NCBI GenBank assembly: GCA_030141605.1
Contig: JAQGDQ010000064.1
Span: 674,116-738,115 of the forward strand
Length of the DNA: 64,000 nucleotides
Origin: Tubiluchus corallicola
Taxonomy: Eukaryota; Priapulida; Priapulimorpha; Priapulimorphida; Tubiluchidae
Direction: 5' to 3'
Shown: one piece after another, positions 50,883 through 61,267 of the stretch
Numbering within the stretch: position 1 is the stretch's first letter
Layout: every line of letters starts with the position of its first letter
Translations under genes and position numbers: made by a program
The notes under the pieces: model-generated
The model's input: the letters and a program-made list of their open reading frames with translations, nothing else
Told to the model about the DNA's origin: nothing
Database searches by the model: none

Positions 50883-51257
50883 TGTTGTGTTTCTTTCTCT
50901 CGGACGGCTCGTAGAGAAAACAAGAAAACACGTTGTCAAATTAAACTGGTTTATTATGTGAGAATTCCACAATGCAAAGTATGAAGGAACTCAAAATATG
51001 TACAGTCAGTACGATAATCTGGAAACATGAAAACGAGAGTGTGCGTACCTGAGAATCTGAGAATATGAGAACAAACTCTTATATATCAATGCAAATGGAC
51101 AACACTAGAACAATCTAGAAACTACTACGTGCATCGTGTATAGAAAGTTCTAGAATCTACGATTGCTTCTACAAGGTAAAAAGAATGTTCTACTATACTA
51201 TAGAACATTCTACAATTTTCCATTCAATTCTAATGCATGCTAGCGATCTCCACAACA
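50883..51257 (-). mobile_element. Solo LTR, 375 bp, with 5-bp target duplication CAATT
   Basis: The ends are perfect inverted TGTTGTG (50883) and CACAACA (51257). The flanks CAATT at 50878-50882 and 51258-51262 are identical, so the insertion and a later LTR-LTR recombination are clear. On the minus strand it has a TATATAAG promoter at about 51086-51079 and an AATAAA (opposite 50950-50955) some 125 bases downstream, defining a U3-R-U5 order. No internal gag/pol sequence is present. It lies 147 bases past the stop codon of the six-exon gene and is antisense to it. Confidence 0.93.
51108..51210 (-). promoter_or_regulatory. Cluster of heat-shock-element-like motifs in the LTR U3
   Basis: HSF binds alternating nGAAn/nTTCn units. 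Within 103 bases the plus strand has GAACAATCTAGAA (51108, three units with one mismatch), GAAAGTTCTAGAA (51143, a perfect three-unit element), GAATGTTC (51183) and GAACATTC (51203). The last two are arms of an 11-bp palindrome (AGAATGTTCTA / TAGAACATTCT). All lie just upstream of the LTR TATA box. Binding is inferred from motif only. Confidence 0.55.
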
Positions 51258-51262
51258 CAATT

Positions 51263-53734
51263 AAAAAATAATGCACAGAGAATCAAAAAGAAAAGACTGT
51301 GTGTTACACATAATGATTCGGTTCAGACTTTTCGGATTTGGAACAACACTGACGTGTATACATATTTCAACACAAACTGTGAAGATCTCCCTTTGCGCAG
51401 TTACTTGATAATGTAATAATATAAGAAGCTTCCAGCTTTGGCAGCAAAAAGGTTTAGACATAAAGATAGGCAAACATCTCCAGCTCTGAAAGATTCTTCT
51501 AATTTTCTAATTGTGAACACAAATGTTAATAATTTTTTTATAGCTGATCTAAACAATAATCAATAGTCGGTTAATTGATATCGGTTTAGAGGAAAATAAA
51601 AAATCGGTATCGGTTTCATGGAAAAGCAAAACACATCGTGGGAGGTTCATATAACATCCATGTATTGTATCTATTATTGAAAATTAGCCATGAGCATTTG
51701 TAAGTTTTGCATGTACGCAATATAAGCAAACGTTTAGAGTCTGACACAGTGAAAAATAAAAACTTTCGTGCATTTTTATGACAAATACCGCAAATATTCA
51801 GTCCACACAAAGAAAAAGATTTTTACTACCAAAATGTTTTGTTATTTGCTCATAATAAAGTTATGGAGTAAGAGCAAATGGAAAATCCTGGAGAAGACTA
51901 AATCTATATTAACCGCACACACACATACACACTGATTTTCGCTCAATTTAATTTCATGATTCTCGTCGCTTGATATATTTGCTTTATAAACGGGGTTTTA
52001 TAAAGGGTGGCCCTTAAAAGCTACAGCTACCTTGGTTTCCCTAAAACATACATAATCCCATAATCCAATGTTATGTTTACGTTAATAAGTTGGCAAACAT
52101 AGACATTATTGGTAACATCTATTTTATGTTTTTACCATCTGAAATCTATTGTAAAACTGTTGTTTTGTTAATTCAAATAAATTGAAATTGAAAGAAATTT
52201 TACACTATTTTTTACATGGAGCACAGTAAACTGTATACACAATATTTCCGCAATGGTCCCATGGCATGTTAGTATTAACTAAACTATAAAATAGAACAGA
52301 ATACCTTAAAATTAACAAAACTAAAAACCACTAAAGTACTAAAATAAATAAATCACAAAATACTTTGTAAAAGTAGACACGGGCTGAAAGCAAAAGTTAG
52401 ATAAAAGTACTAAATTAAACAGGTAAAGTTTTTTGTAAAATTAATCCTAATAAAAACAAAAACTAGGCAAAATTTGGCGCAAGTACTAAATCAGACACAT
52501 AAAACACTTCGTAAAATAAGACGTAAAGCAAAGATCAGTTTGTAAACCTGTGTTCAAGCGTTAAAATTTAATTTTTAAAACGTTTGCGATACATAAAATA
52601 CAAGAAAACGCAACTTTAATACTTAATTACGTGTGTAAGTACATTAAATACTAATTTAATACTAATACAGTAAGTATTAATGTTAAGAATATAAAAACTA
52701 ATTTAAAAGCTTCTGAAGAAGAGTGAATTTTATCTGCCTTAAAGATGCTTTCTATCTTAAATTTTCATCTACTTTGTTATAAAGAACAGCCTTACTGTAT
52801 TGCAACATAGATTTGCCAGAGCCGTCGCCAGAGATTCTGCAAGATTTGAGTGTTTGGTATTTTCGTCAACTATGTTGAATCTTATTATGTGTGCTAGGCC
52901 TACGATGTAATCGACTCTATGAGTATCGGTGTGCTTGCGGTGGTTTTCCATTACAGGCCGATGTAGACCTTCAGAACTCAAGGCCGGATGTTGATGTTGT
53001 AGGCCCCTGGGCTATAGATACTGTGAGGCCCCGGACCCCAATGATAATTAACCAAAGAATGAATGTTGGATTCTTCAAATCAGTTTATGGAAACTTCTAC
53101 AACAATACCAACATTAGGCCCACATAGACGGGTGCAAGTTTAACACAACAATAAGAGAAGAGATATTCTGATTAACAAAATTAAAATAAGTTTTTGAAAT
53201 ATTAAATACAGCACCTACAAATTACAATGAATAAATTGCTGTTAATTGCCAGTGTGGCAGTTCTAATGAGTTGGAATAATGTACAAAATTCCAGATTATT
53301 ATATTAATTAATTGAGCCCTTTTTAAAGAGATAATTCAACATACTCTCATTCTCCACAGTAAATTGTGAAGTCAGTGTCAGTACTATTGTTGCAAATAAT
53401 TTCTCCAAAATATGCATTTATATACTAGAGTAATTTGCAATATTTTCAAACAGGAAATAATTATAATTTCAAAAAAATACAGTTAGTAATATTGCTACAT
53501 TTCATTTTGTCTCTGAAAGAAATTTGACTGTCAATTGCGGTAATGATGATGTACCATTTAAGAATTAAAAAAATAAAGAAAAATTGCAACATTGACCATG
53601 AATTTAGAAGCAGTGGAAAGCGGTTCGACAACCAAACTGCAACAGAACTGGTATATTATTTCTGTTAGTCAACAAATATAAATTGGTCTGCGGGTATTGG
53701 AGATAAATAGTGGCATTCACTTCGTGCGGCCACT
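51263..53734. other. Intergenic, AT-rich, with repeat debris
   Basis: A TATCGGTTT-type repeated word occurs at 51550-51620. No gene was seen; short open frames at 52890-53127 lack support. Confidence 0.4.
51985..52198 (+). mobile_element. Probable LINE 3' tail ending in (TTGAAA)n
   Basis: Ends with AATAAA (52176) followed by TTGAAATTGAAAG, the short tandem tail seen on many LINE 3' ends. There is no coding part. Confidence 0.4.
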
Positions 53735-53739
53735 GCCCA

Positions 53740-54300
53740 TATATGCTAGGTGGCACAGAAAAAAGTGCCGAAGTTTTTGTTACGATTTTATAAGAAGAAA
53801 ATAACGTTTAAAATTGCCCCACTGATGTTACAGACGCTTGTGTTTAAACACAAATTATCTTATGTCATTCTTTAACATTTGTCCAAGGATAGAGAAGTTT
53901 CAATACACAAGCCAATAAATAAATGCCGATAAAAACTTCATGTGTCAGTATGGCTAAAATTTACAGCAAGTGATCTATATGTCCACCATTTTCACTGCAA
54001 CCTAGACGAATGCGTTTCTGCCAACAGCAGATTGCCTTTAGTTGCTCTGCATGAAACGGTTCTGTGCGGTCACTTACACATTTTCTCTTTTCGGGAATTC
54101 CAAAAAAAAACCGCAACGCGGAGAATTCAGTCCCGTTTTTTCTTGGCAACAAAAATCCTCACCAGTTCTTTATTTTCTGTACAACTACAAACTTGTTACT
54201 TGCAGCTTTCACAGCAAAAAGTTAATACATTATGGTACCAGTTTCTGAAATTTCAACTTTGGTAGATACTTGCATCTAATTTTATAGTTATATCTAAATA
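53740..54300 (+). repeat. Unknown repeat, copy A
   Basis: Shares ordered blocks with the sequence at 54800-55955: ACTGATGTTACAGACGCT, AAATAAATGCCG, AAATTTACAGCAAGTG, CTATATG, CTAGACGA, GCATTT/GCGTTTCT, and a closing TTTCAA-TTTTGTAGA/TTTGGTAGA stretch. No coding potential is consistent between copies. Copy A is uninterrupted. Confidence 0.7.
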
Positions 54301-54384
54301 TCGGCACATTTTTGTGCGGCAACCGGTGAACCCTGATGGTCTAGTTGCCTTGTGTTGAACAAGCGGTATTAACATCATTCAGCA

Positions 54385-54760
54385 AACTGATCAAATAAAA
54401 TATGTGGGATTTTATATTCACAATAAAATGACTGAAAAAATCACACATAAACCACACTACATACAAAATCAATAAAGTAGGTGGCCATTATATAAAAAAC
54501 TAGACACTATGTTAGTAAAGATACTCTCAAAATTATATACAATGCACTAGGTTACTCAAGGCTCCAGTACTACATAATGACCTTTGGAGTTGCACTTCCA
54601 ACAACATTTCATCCTCTGACAACTGCACGAAACAAAATTGTTAAGCTAATGAATTTCTCTCAAACAAGGCTTTACGCAACACCTACATACTTAAACCTAC
54701 ATATAATTAAAATTTCACGACATATGTAAGTCGAACTTGCTAAGGTTTTTAAACGATTTC
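54385..54760 (+). mobile_element. LINE RT C-terminal fragment
   Basis: Frames read QIKYVGFYIHNKM (equivalent of SIKYLGLHIDNN in the 10-kb LINE), then IIYNALGYSRLQYYIMTFG, then ARNKIVKLMNFSQTRLYATP. This corresponds to the RT thumb and post-RT region of the same family as the 10- and 42-kb copies. Heavily mutated and truncated at both ends. Confidence 0.75.
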
Positions 54761-54799
54761 TATGATTTTTGTTGTGTTAATACTTGCAAAAGTTGTTTT

Positions 54800-55955
54800 C
54801 AAATTTAAACGCCTGGTGAGGCAAAAATATGCCAAAGTTTTAGTCACAGTATGAGGCCCATAAAACGAAAATGATGGCATCGCTGGAAAATTATCATACT
54901 GATGTTACAGACGCTAATGCCAGAAATTTTAACTCATTCTCTTAATTTTTTCCAAAGATGCAAAAGTTATAAAAGAACGTGTCAAAAAATAAATGCCGGA
55001 AACACTTCGCGTCACTAATGTTAAAATTTACAGCAAGTGCACTGCTGTGGCCAACTCTATATGGTCAACATTTTATTTATTTATTTTATATTATTTCACA
55101 TTTGTTTAAATAAATAGTAAAAAAAGGTGACCAAAGGTGCGTCATTTTCCGAACTCCATACTTTAACAACACGGTTGAAGAAAAAACCCAAAACCTTTTT
55201 ATTCGTTCTACGAACATACAGCTTGAGACTATGATTACTTTTTGTCCTATCAGTGAGTGCTTTGTAAAAAATTTTCGGGATCTAAATCAACATCCCTATG
55301 AATTATTTTATAGCACTTGACTAAATTGTTTAGTAATCGTCTCTCCTCTAACGATCTTAGATGAAGGGTTTTGAGTCTTTCTGGATAGGTTTTATACATA
55401 AGTTCGGAGTTATACATCTGTAATATAATCGCCTTTTAAAGCATTTTTGCACAATTTCAACAATATTTACATCCCCTACAAATTGACTGCAAACTAGACG
55501 ATGGCATTTCTTCCAAAAGCTGACGCAAGTTTTTCACTTCTTAATGGGTACTTGGTGACAGCACTTAACAATTTTTAGATTTAGTTCCCTTGCATCAAAT
55601 GACTCTGTCTTTCTCTGGGAATTTCAGATACCGTAGTTTATAGGATTAGGCCTAAGTTCCACTTTTTATTGACAACAAATCCTTAACACAGTTTTATGTT
55701 CAGTGGTAAAATAGTGACGTAAACTGACTGATTTGTTTATTGTTTTGTTTATATGTCAACTTGGTTGTTTTTCAGTAGATGATTGTCACGTTGTTGAGAC
55801 GTGTTTTTAACATGCTAAGGTTGTTTAGTCATAAGTTAAAAAACTACTAAAACTATAAACATGTAACTTTCGCAGCCAAAATCGGTTGTATCATAACATC
55901 ATACTGTAAAATTTCAATTTTGTAGAGCGTTTGCGTCTAACGTTATTGCAGTATA
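54800..55955 (+). repeat. Unknown repeat, copy B, interrupted by a LINE
   Basis: Matches copy A in order over 54800-55064 and again over 55463-55955. The 390 bases between have no counterpart in copy A and are a LINE fragment, so copy A shows the empty site. Confidence 0.7.
55071..55456 (-). mobile_element. 5'-truncated LINE fragment with 6-bp target duplication TCAACA
   Basis: The minus strand reads YPERLKTLHLRSLEERRLL, CYKIIHRDVDLDPENFL, then after a small frameshift NHSLKLYVRRTNKK and VVKVWSSEN, the C-terminal motif series of CR1/L2-type ORF2 proteins. The 3' end has an AAATAAATAAAT tail at about 55071-55095. TCAACA flanks both sides (55065 and 55457). The paralogous repeat copy A lacks the insert at the equivalent point. 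Confidence 0.85.
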
Positions 55956-56080
55956 AACTTTTTCTGCTCCACTCGTTACATTGTTTCGGAAGTACATCTG
56001 TGTAGTACCGAATGTAGACAGAAATGACATAGGCAAAAATGATACATATGTTACTTTGACGTAAATAATTTTCTATAATA

Positions 56081-56400
56081 CAGTGGTTCCCAAACTTTCT
56101 CAGACCGTTACCCAAATCGGGAAACCCGGTCGTGTCCATTACCCCCCACCTAGTACTACTTCTCCAACTCAAAAAGTAAACACACGTATATGCCACAAGC
56201 AAGCAAAATTATTTATGTATTATTTATTTATTTACACAGTGTTGCCTGCCGGAGGCAGTCTCTTCAAGAAGAAAACTACGTAAAATGCATTCCGAGCGAA
56301 GTTTTAAAATTTTCAGGGGGGTGCCCGTTACCCCCCCCCCCCCAAAAAAAAAACCATATTACCCCCGGGGGGTAATTTACCCCTACTTTGGGAACCACTG
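56081..56400. mobile_element. hAT-type MITE, 320 bp, perfect 8-bp TSD
   Basis: Inverted ends CAGTGGTTCCCAAA (left) and TTTGGGAACCACTG (right). The flanks are CTATAATA at 56073-56080 and 56401-56408, identical. CAGTGGTTC termini and 8-bp duplications are standard for hAT elements. The interior holds poly-C/poly-A and CCCGGGGGG runs and no transposase. Confidence 0.92.
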
Positions 56401-56408
56401 CTATAATA

Positions 56409-57223
56409 AAACTAGAATGCGCTTAGTAGGAAGTAGTTAGTTCTTCGCCAAGGTCGAAAGATCCTAAACAGGATCCGATCGTCTGATTCGTTTGATAGAA
56501 AAAAAACATTAAACAAATTTATAAACAACGAATATTCCACACAGTGTTTGTCTACATTTCTTTAATCATATGCCTATGGTACAATAGACTGACAAATATC
56601 GTATTTACAAAAAAATCAGCTTATAAAGCTATATCATGTATAATCAAAGATAGTAAACAGCGTTACACAGTTTTTGAGCGAGAATTTCTCTAAACGAAAC
56701 CTGGAATTAACTCGAAGTTGTTTGTCCTAGTAGAGATAATTACTCTCTCTTATAGCCAAATCCTTTTTCCAAGGAGCTATGACACTATGAGATGTCCACG
56801 AAACGCAATGAAGTGGCGAAAAATACACACCTTGGTAGTTTTCACCCTTCCCCTGTCCAGAAATCATAACTTTTTATCATAACTCTTTATAATTTTTTGT
56901 CTCGAATCAATTATTTAGCGCAATGTCACCGGATACTACGTCAGTGCTGTCACCCGTTGAATGGCTTTGTTATAACCTAAGTTGTACAGGTTGCTGCTTT
57001 GTTGAATTTAAAAGTGAAGCCTGTTCGGCCAATCATGTTTTTAGATTTAGGTAACTTACTTTCTAAGCGGGAAAAATGACCAGTATGGAACATGTGGAGA
57101 GGAAAAATGGCCGCTTGTAGACTTTTAGTTCTGTGAACTTTTAAGTATCTATATGTGAAACCTGAAGGCTCCTGATGTTTATGCGAAATCTGTTTACTAT
57201 ATGGAATGGTGACATGGACTACA
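56409..57223. other. Spacer, no gene seen
   Basis: AT-rich sequence without supported coding potential. It could hold the 3' part of the tentative minus-strand gene to its right. Confidence 0.3.
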
Positions 57224-57403
57224 TTAAGCTGGAAATTGTTGTATGCACATGAAAAGTTTGCGAATCAAGTCCATTATATACTTGAATCCTGGATCATAGC
57301 AAGTCCTCAATCTGTCGTTGTTATAAGCACCCTTTTCACAAGCTGATTGTGTGGACACTGGACAATCTGTTCTTTGGACGCTTGACTCCCACCATGTGCC
57401 AAA
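57224..57403 (-). CDS. Possible exon after a strong 3' splice site
   Basis: A good minus-strand acceptor (CTCTGCCTTGCAG) precedes 57403. One frame stays open to TAA at 57224 and gives FGTWWESSVQRTDCPVSTQS followed by ACEKGAYNNDRLRTCY, a cysteine-bearing segment loosely like a thrombospondin-type repeat. Phase does not fit this frame if joined to the exon at 57641-57951, so linkage is doubtful. No family recognised with confidence. Confidence 0.2.
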   Translation of the reverse strand, partial: FGTWWESSVQRTDCPVSTQSACEKGAYNNDRLRTCYDPGFKYIMDLIRKLFMCIQQFPA

Positions 57404-57640
57404 CTGCAAGGCAGAGACAGTCTACTTTGCTTGCAGATCGAACATGTGTGCTTATCTGTTTATTACTACCATGATACTTTCGCCAACACACTACAAACAC
57501 TTTGTCAGTTAAAGACGTATGCGTGACCTGTTTAAACCATCATGACACGAGAAAATTATAAAAAAACTACATCAGGTCATCACATTGCCCGTTATGGGAA
57601 ACCGATACCACATCCGTTGAACGGGCTATTCAACCATTAC

Positions 57641-58256
57641 CAGCACCAATCACGGCCGGTCCCGATCTCTAGAAATAAGAGGCATAAGTTTTGCAAAAAC
57701 GGACAAACAGGACCACTTTTGGAGGTTTTCGCCCCCGTCCACGCAGTGGGTCTAATTTGAAAAATAAGCCCCCGGGTGAAAATCTGTGGATCGAGACCTT
57801 TCGTTTGGTGAATGACGTATAGATCGTCGAAAATGATGCCGTCGGAGTCAAATCTACGGAGCTGTAGATTGTTTAGACGCTCGTCTAATTGAGCAAAGCC
57901 TATTCGCAGTCTAACGTGATGCACAGAATTCGGTCTAGTAAATATATTGGTCTGTTAATGAAAGCAAAACGTTGTATGAAATTAGATTTTAAGTTCTTTA
58001 AAGATGAAGATAACTTTATTTGATGTGGAAGATTGTTCCAAGCACTCACGCTTGTAGGAAAAAATAATTACGAAAATAATCATTGTTAGTATAAAATAAG
58101 ACAAAATCATTACGATTTCTTCATGAATCGGTGACATATATATGTATATACATTGTTCCGCCGTCGGGTTCTCACCGCCAGGGTCTTAGCAATCACTCCT
58201 GGGCGCTTTGAACGACTGATATCGGTGGGCGAGAGGCCTCGGTTGGAAATCGACAT
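57641..58256 (-). CDS. Tentative first two coding exons of an unrecognised gene
   Basis: Exon 1: ATG at 58256 to 58176 (27 aa, MSISNRGLSPTDISRSKRPG then VIAKTLA), donor GCG|GTGAGA, phase 0. Exon 2: acceptor TTAACAG, 57951 to about 57641, phase 0, including VHHVRLRIGFAQLDERLNNL and QLRRFDSDGIIFDDLYVIHQ, with donor TG|GTAATG. This stretch is clearly GC-richer than its surroundings, and the frames join cleanly. The peptide is not one I recognise, and no downstream exon is secure. An alternative reading of the GC-rich part as an LTR (TGTTGCGG..GGCGGAACA, minus strand, 58607 to 58154) lacks a target duplication. Confidence 0.35.
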
Positions 58257-60103
58257 TCTGCCTGAAACAGAACTAACAAAGCAAGCAACTAGGAGATATT
58301 CACCAGTTTAAAAAGAGCGGTATAAGGCCCGACCAAAAGAAAAACTTAGCTAACCTACTAATTTTGCGAAAACTAGACTGTTACTGTTAAATAAAGTTCT
58401 CTACTCACGACCGAAACAGCTGGCTAAACATGAAAAACACAGAAAACCAATCTATCTTTGAAGGCCTACCACTCCCTATTACATTTAAAATTTATAGGCG
58501 TGTTTTACTTTAACTGGACTCGAAATAACATACAGGCCGCATATCTGCGTCCTTGAGTGAGTGAAAAAGTGTGAACGCAAAACAGAGCGAAGCTCAGCCC
58601 CGCAACACTATATATACATATGCCCTATTTAAAGTGGCAGTCAAGGTGGAGCTTCAACCATGTAAAGAAATAACTATTTTCAATAATAATGTTACAGCTA
58701 CTAATAATAACATCTAAATACAAAAATTATGTAAGTTATGTATTTCAAAGAGTTTCAAATATTTTAGGAATATTTTGTATTTTACAGTGATATCAATTTA
58801 GCTTAGTGCTTTAAAAGATCTTGCATAAGTTTTAATAACGAGCTCTTTTCATTAGAATAATAAGCGATCGTGTCATCTCATTAATAACACATCAATAGTG
58901 AAACTAAACATTATGGTTAGGCAACAGTGAAAAACAAGATCACAACAATGTATGTGCGAAACATGTATTTACAACAAAACTTCACATTTTAATTATTAAG
59001 ATTCGAATGGAAATAACAGCTGCAAGCTTAGCAAATAAATCTGTCCTCAGATTAAAAATGTTCCCTGTTCATATAGTATGCCGGATATTAAACGGCTTAA
59101 TAGTAGATTTCCTGATATTGCACATTAACGTCACCGTCAAGGCTTTCCATTTTAAAGGGCTAGGTTGTAGATGACAGTAGGCCAAGCTTTCACGTTAAAA
59201 AGAATAATTATTATTAATGATACATTTTTGCAGCTTAGTGATGTTTTTAGAAAAACAACTAGTAATTAGTATGACTATGACGCGCAGAGTTACAGACATT
59301 TTTTCCGATGTCTTTCGTTTCCTTTGTGAATTTTCAAGTTTCTCCGCTTTGAACATAGTCAAATGCGTTTTATGTTTTACGCTGACTAGTTTCTTTGCTT
59401 CACTGCATCTGGCATCACTTTTAAAGTCACGTGAAAATAAGACGTTAGGTCATCTTCGCACATGTAATAAACCTACATCAAATTTTCACACCAACACGCC
59501 ATAGCACAGTTTCAATAGTGAGTTTTTTCTGTAGATGACACACATATAACCTAGAAGGATCCTCTAAATATAATACAAAGTTTATAGCCTGCAACTTTTG
59601 CGTATATTTTGACGTTTGCTCCTTTCGTCTCCTAGTATGTCTTTTTGGAGCAGGTCATTGGTATTCTCGTATTCGAGTATTTACGCATTTCACCATCATT
59701 CATCTTGTTACTGAGTAGCCCTCAAGAACTGCTGAGACAATGAACTGCAGTACACCCTTTTGACGCAGACTCATTATATAATACGTTGTTTATTTTTCAG
59801 CTACACAAAAACACTTAACTTACTGATGAACGAAGAGCAATTTAACGAATTTTTTATATTTGCAGTTTGAAAAGAAGCAAATCTTAACTAGCGGAACACG
59901 CACATGTATGTAAACTTCAGTGCAGCACAACCAGACTTTGTCATTGAACGTAGACGTTAAACATCCAGACTGAGAACGCAGAGGCTAGTCTGCCATATAA
60001 TATATTAATTTTGGCATAGTATCTTCCACGACGGATTTTGAAACCACCGATGACATCTGAGCGTCGCCGCAAACATTGAAAAAGCTTATTTCTTCTGCTT
60101 TTG
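58257..60103. other. Spacer between the tentative gene and the GPCR
   Basis: A GC-richer portion up to about 58640 could be a promoter of the tentative minus-strand gene (a CTATAAATT motif lies on the minus strand near 58497). The rest is AT-rich and would hold the GPCR 3' UTR. No gene was seen. Confidence 0.35.
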
Positions 60104-61267
60104 TCACTTAACAATAGTAGTCTTTGTGAGTTTTCTTTGTAGTCGATGATAGCCATTTAGTTCCATGTTGTTGTCGTCGTTAGAGTTGGCTGATCTACTG
60201 CTTTTGAATGATATGACTACATTGCTAGGTCTTGACTTGCGAAAAACGTTCTGACAAAACTGATCCTTTAGCGCAAGTTTGTACTGTTTACTAAGTGAGC
60301 AGTAGACGACAAAATTCAGTGCTGCGTTGACGGTACTTAATGTGTTGACGATGGCGACGGCGCCTCGATATCTTGCCAATGAGCCGGTATCTTGCAATGA
60401 AAGTCCTATGATTAGTGTATAAATAGCTTCTGGAAGTTCCATAATAAAAAACGACAGGATTATTCCAATGAGCAGAACTGTTATTTGAATTTCCTGTTTG
60501 CGTTGGTTCTTCATGTCTTTGGATTCGGATAAAGTTCTGCGGACGCGCCGTGCAACCCAGACGTGAGTGATCAACAACGTGTTAAAGACGAAAATAAGTC
60601 CAAATGGAATGATAAAGAAGCCAAAGCTGCTGATCCAGGGGTAAACAAGGTAAAAACCGGCACGCCAGAAAGTGGTCGCCGCCGAGAATGCATACGCAGT
60701 GCCACCAGGACCGATGTCGTAACATACACCGTATTGAAGAAATCGTGGAAAGTCAAAAACGATCACACACATAAACACCATAGCGGTAAAAAACTTTGCT
60801 TTACGTACCGTCATCCAGGCATTGGCGGCAATGGGTCGGACGACAGCTACATATCGGACTATGGCAATGGTCACTATAATCCACGTGGAACTATGTTTGA
60901 AAATGTTCATGACCGCATAGGCTAGAGTCCATGCCCACACCATAGATGGCGCACTGCTGCTTTCAGGAAGACTAGCCTTAGCAAAAGTAGGTAACAGACA
61001 AACAAGTAAGCCAAGATCTGCAGCTGCAACGCCCGCCAAGTAGCAATGAATTCCACTGGCAATTCGCATTCTGGGTTTATGCAATATAACTAGATTGAGC
61101 GAGTTACCAAGAATTCCGACTAGTATGAGCACAGGCAAAACTACAGTGTTAATAATCCTGACGACTTTAATATTGAACTCATCGTCGATGACTTGCACAG
61201 TGATATTTGTAAAATTAATATTTTCGTTCATTTCGGTCATATGCTGTGTACAATTAACCCACGCCAT
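60104..61267 (-). CDS. Class A (rhodopsin-type) peptide-receptor-like GPCR, 387 aa, single exon
   Basis: Seven hydrophobic segments. The N terminus has glycosylation sites (NCT, NFT, NIT). TM1 has GN (Gly54-Asn55, 1.50), TM2 has AAADL (Asp84, 2.50), TM3 ends in IVRYVAVVRP (Arg138, 3.50; Val replaces the usual Asp/Glu), TM6 has FFIMELPEAIY (Pro279, 6.50), and TM7 has NFVVY in place of NPxxY. The last two features recall FMRFamide/neuropeptide receptors. Cys182 sits in extracellular loop 2, but I see no cysteine at the expected 3.25 position (Trp113), so the usual disulfide partner appears missing. The cytoplasmic tail is Ser/Asn-rich. It would signal from the plasma membrane through G proteins; ligand unknown. 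The start Met at 61267 gives a normal 37-residue N terminus. Confidence 0.85.
   Translation of the reverse strand: MAWVNCTQHMTEMNENINFTNITVQVIDDEFNIKVVRIINTVVLPVLILVGILGNSLNLVILHKPRMRIASGIHCYLAGVAAADLGLLVCLLPTFAKASLPESSSAPSMVWAWTLAYAVMNIFKHSSTWIIVTIAIVRYVAVVRPIAANAWMTVRKAKFFTAMVFMCVIVFDFPRFLQYGVCYDIGPGGTAYAFSAATTFWRAGFYLVYPWISSFGFFIIPFGLIFVFNTLLITHVWVARRVRRTLSESKDMKNQRKQEIQITVLLIGIILSFFIMELPEAIYTLIIGLSLQDTGSLARYRGAVAIVNTLSTVNAALNFVVYCSLSKQYKLALKDQFCQNVFRKSRPSNVVISFKSSRSANSNDDNNMELNGYHRLQRKLTKTTIVK

Noticed and set aside
52891-53127. 78-aa plus-strand frame starting MLGLRCNRLYEYRC
   Set aside because: No splice or promoter support, no recognisable motif, and the region is surrounded by repeat debris.
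58154-58607. Solo LTR on minus (TGTTGCGG..GGCGGAACA)
   Set aside because: TG..CA ends are present, but the flanks do not give a matching short duplication beyond TA-rich sequence, and a coding-exon reading fits part of it equally well.
60563-60925. 120-codon plus-strand frame over the GPCR
   Set aside because: Antisense shadow of the receptor's TM3-TM5 region.
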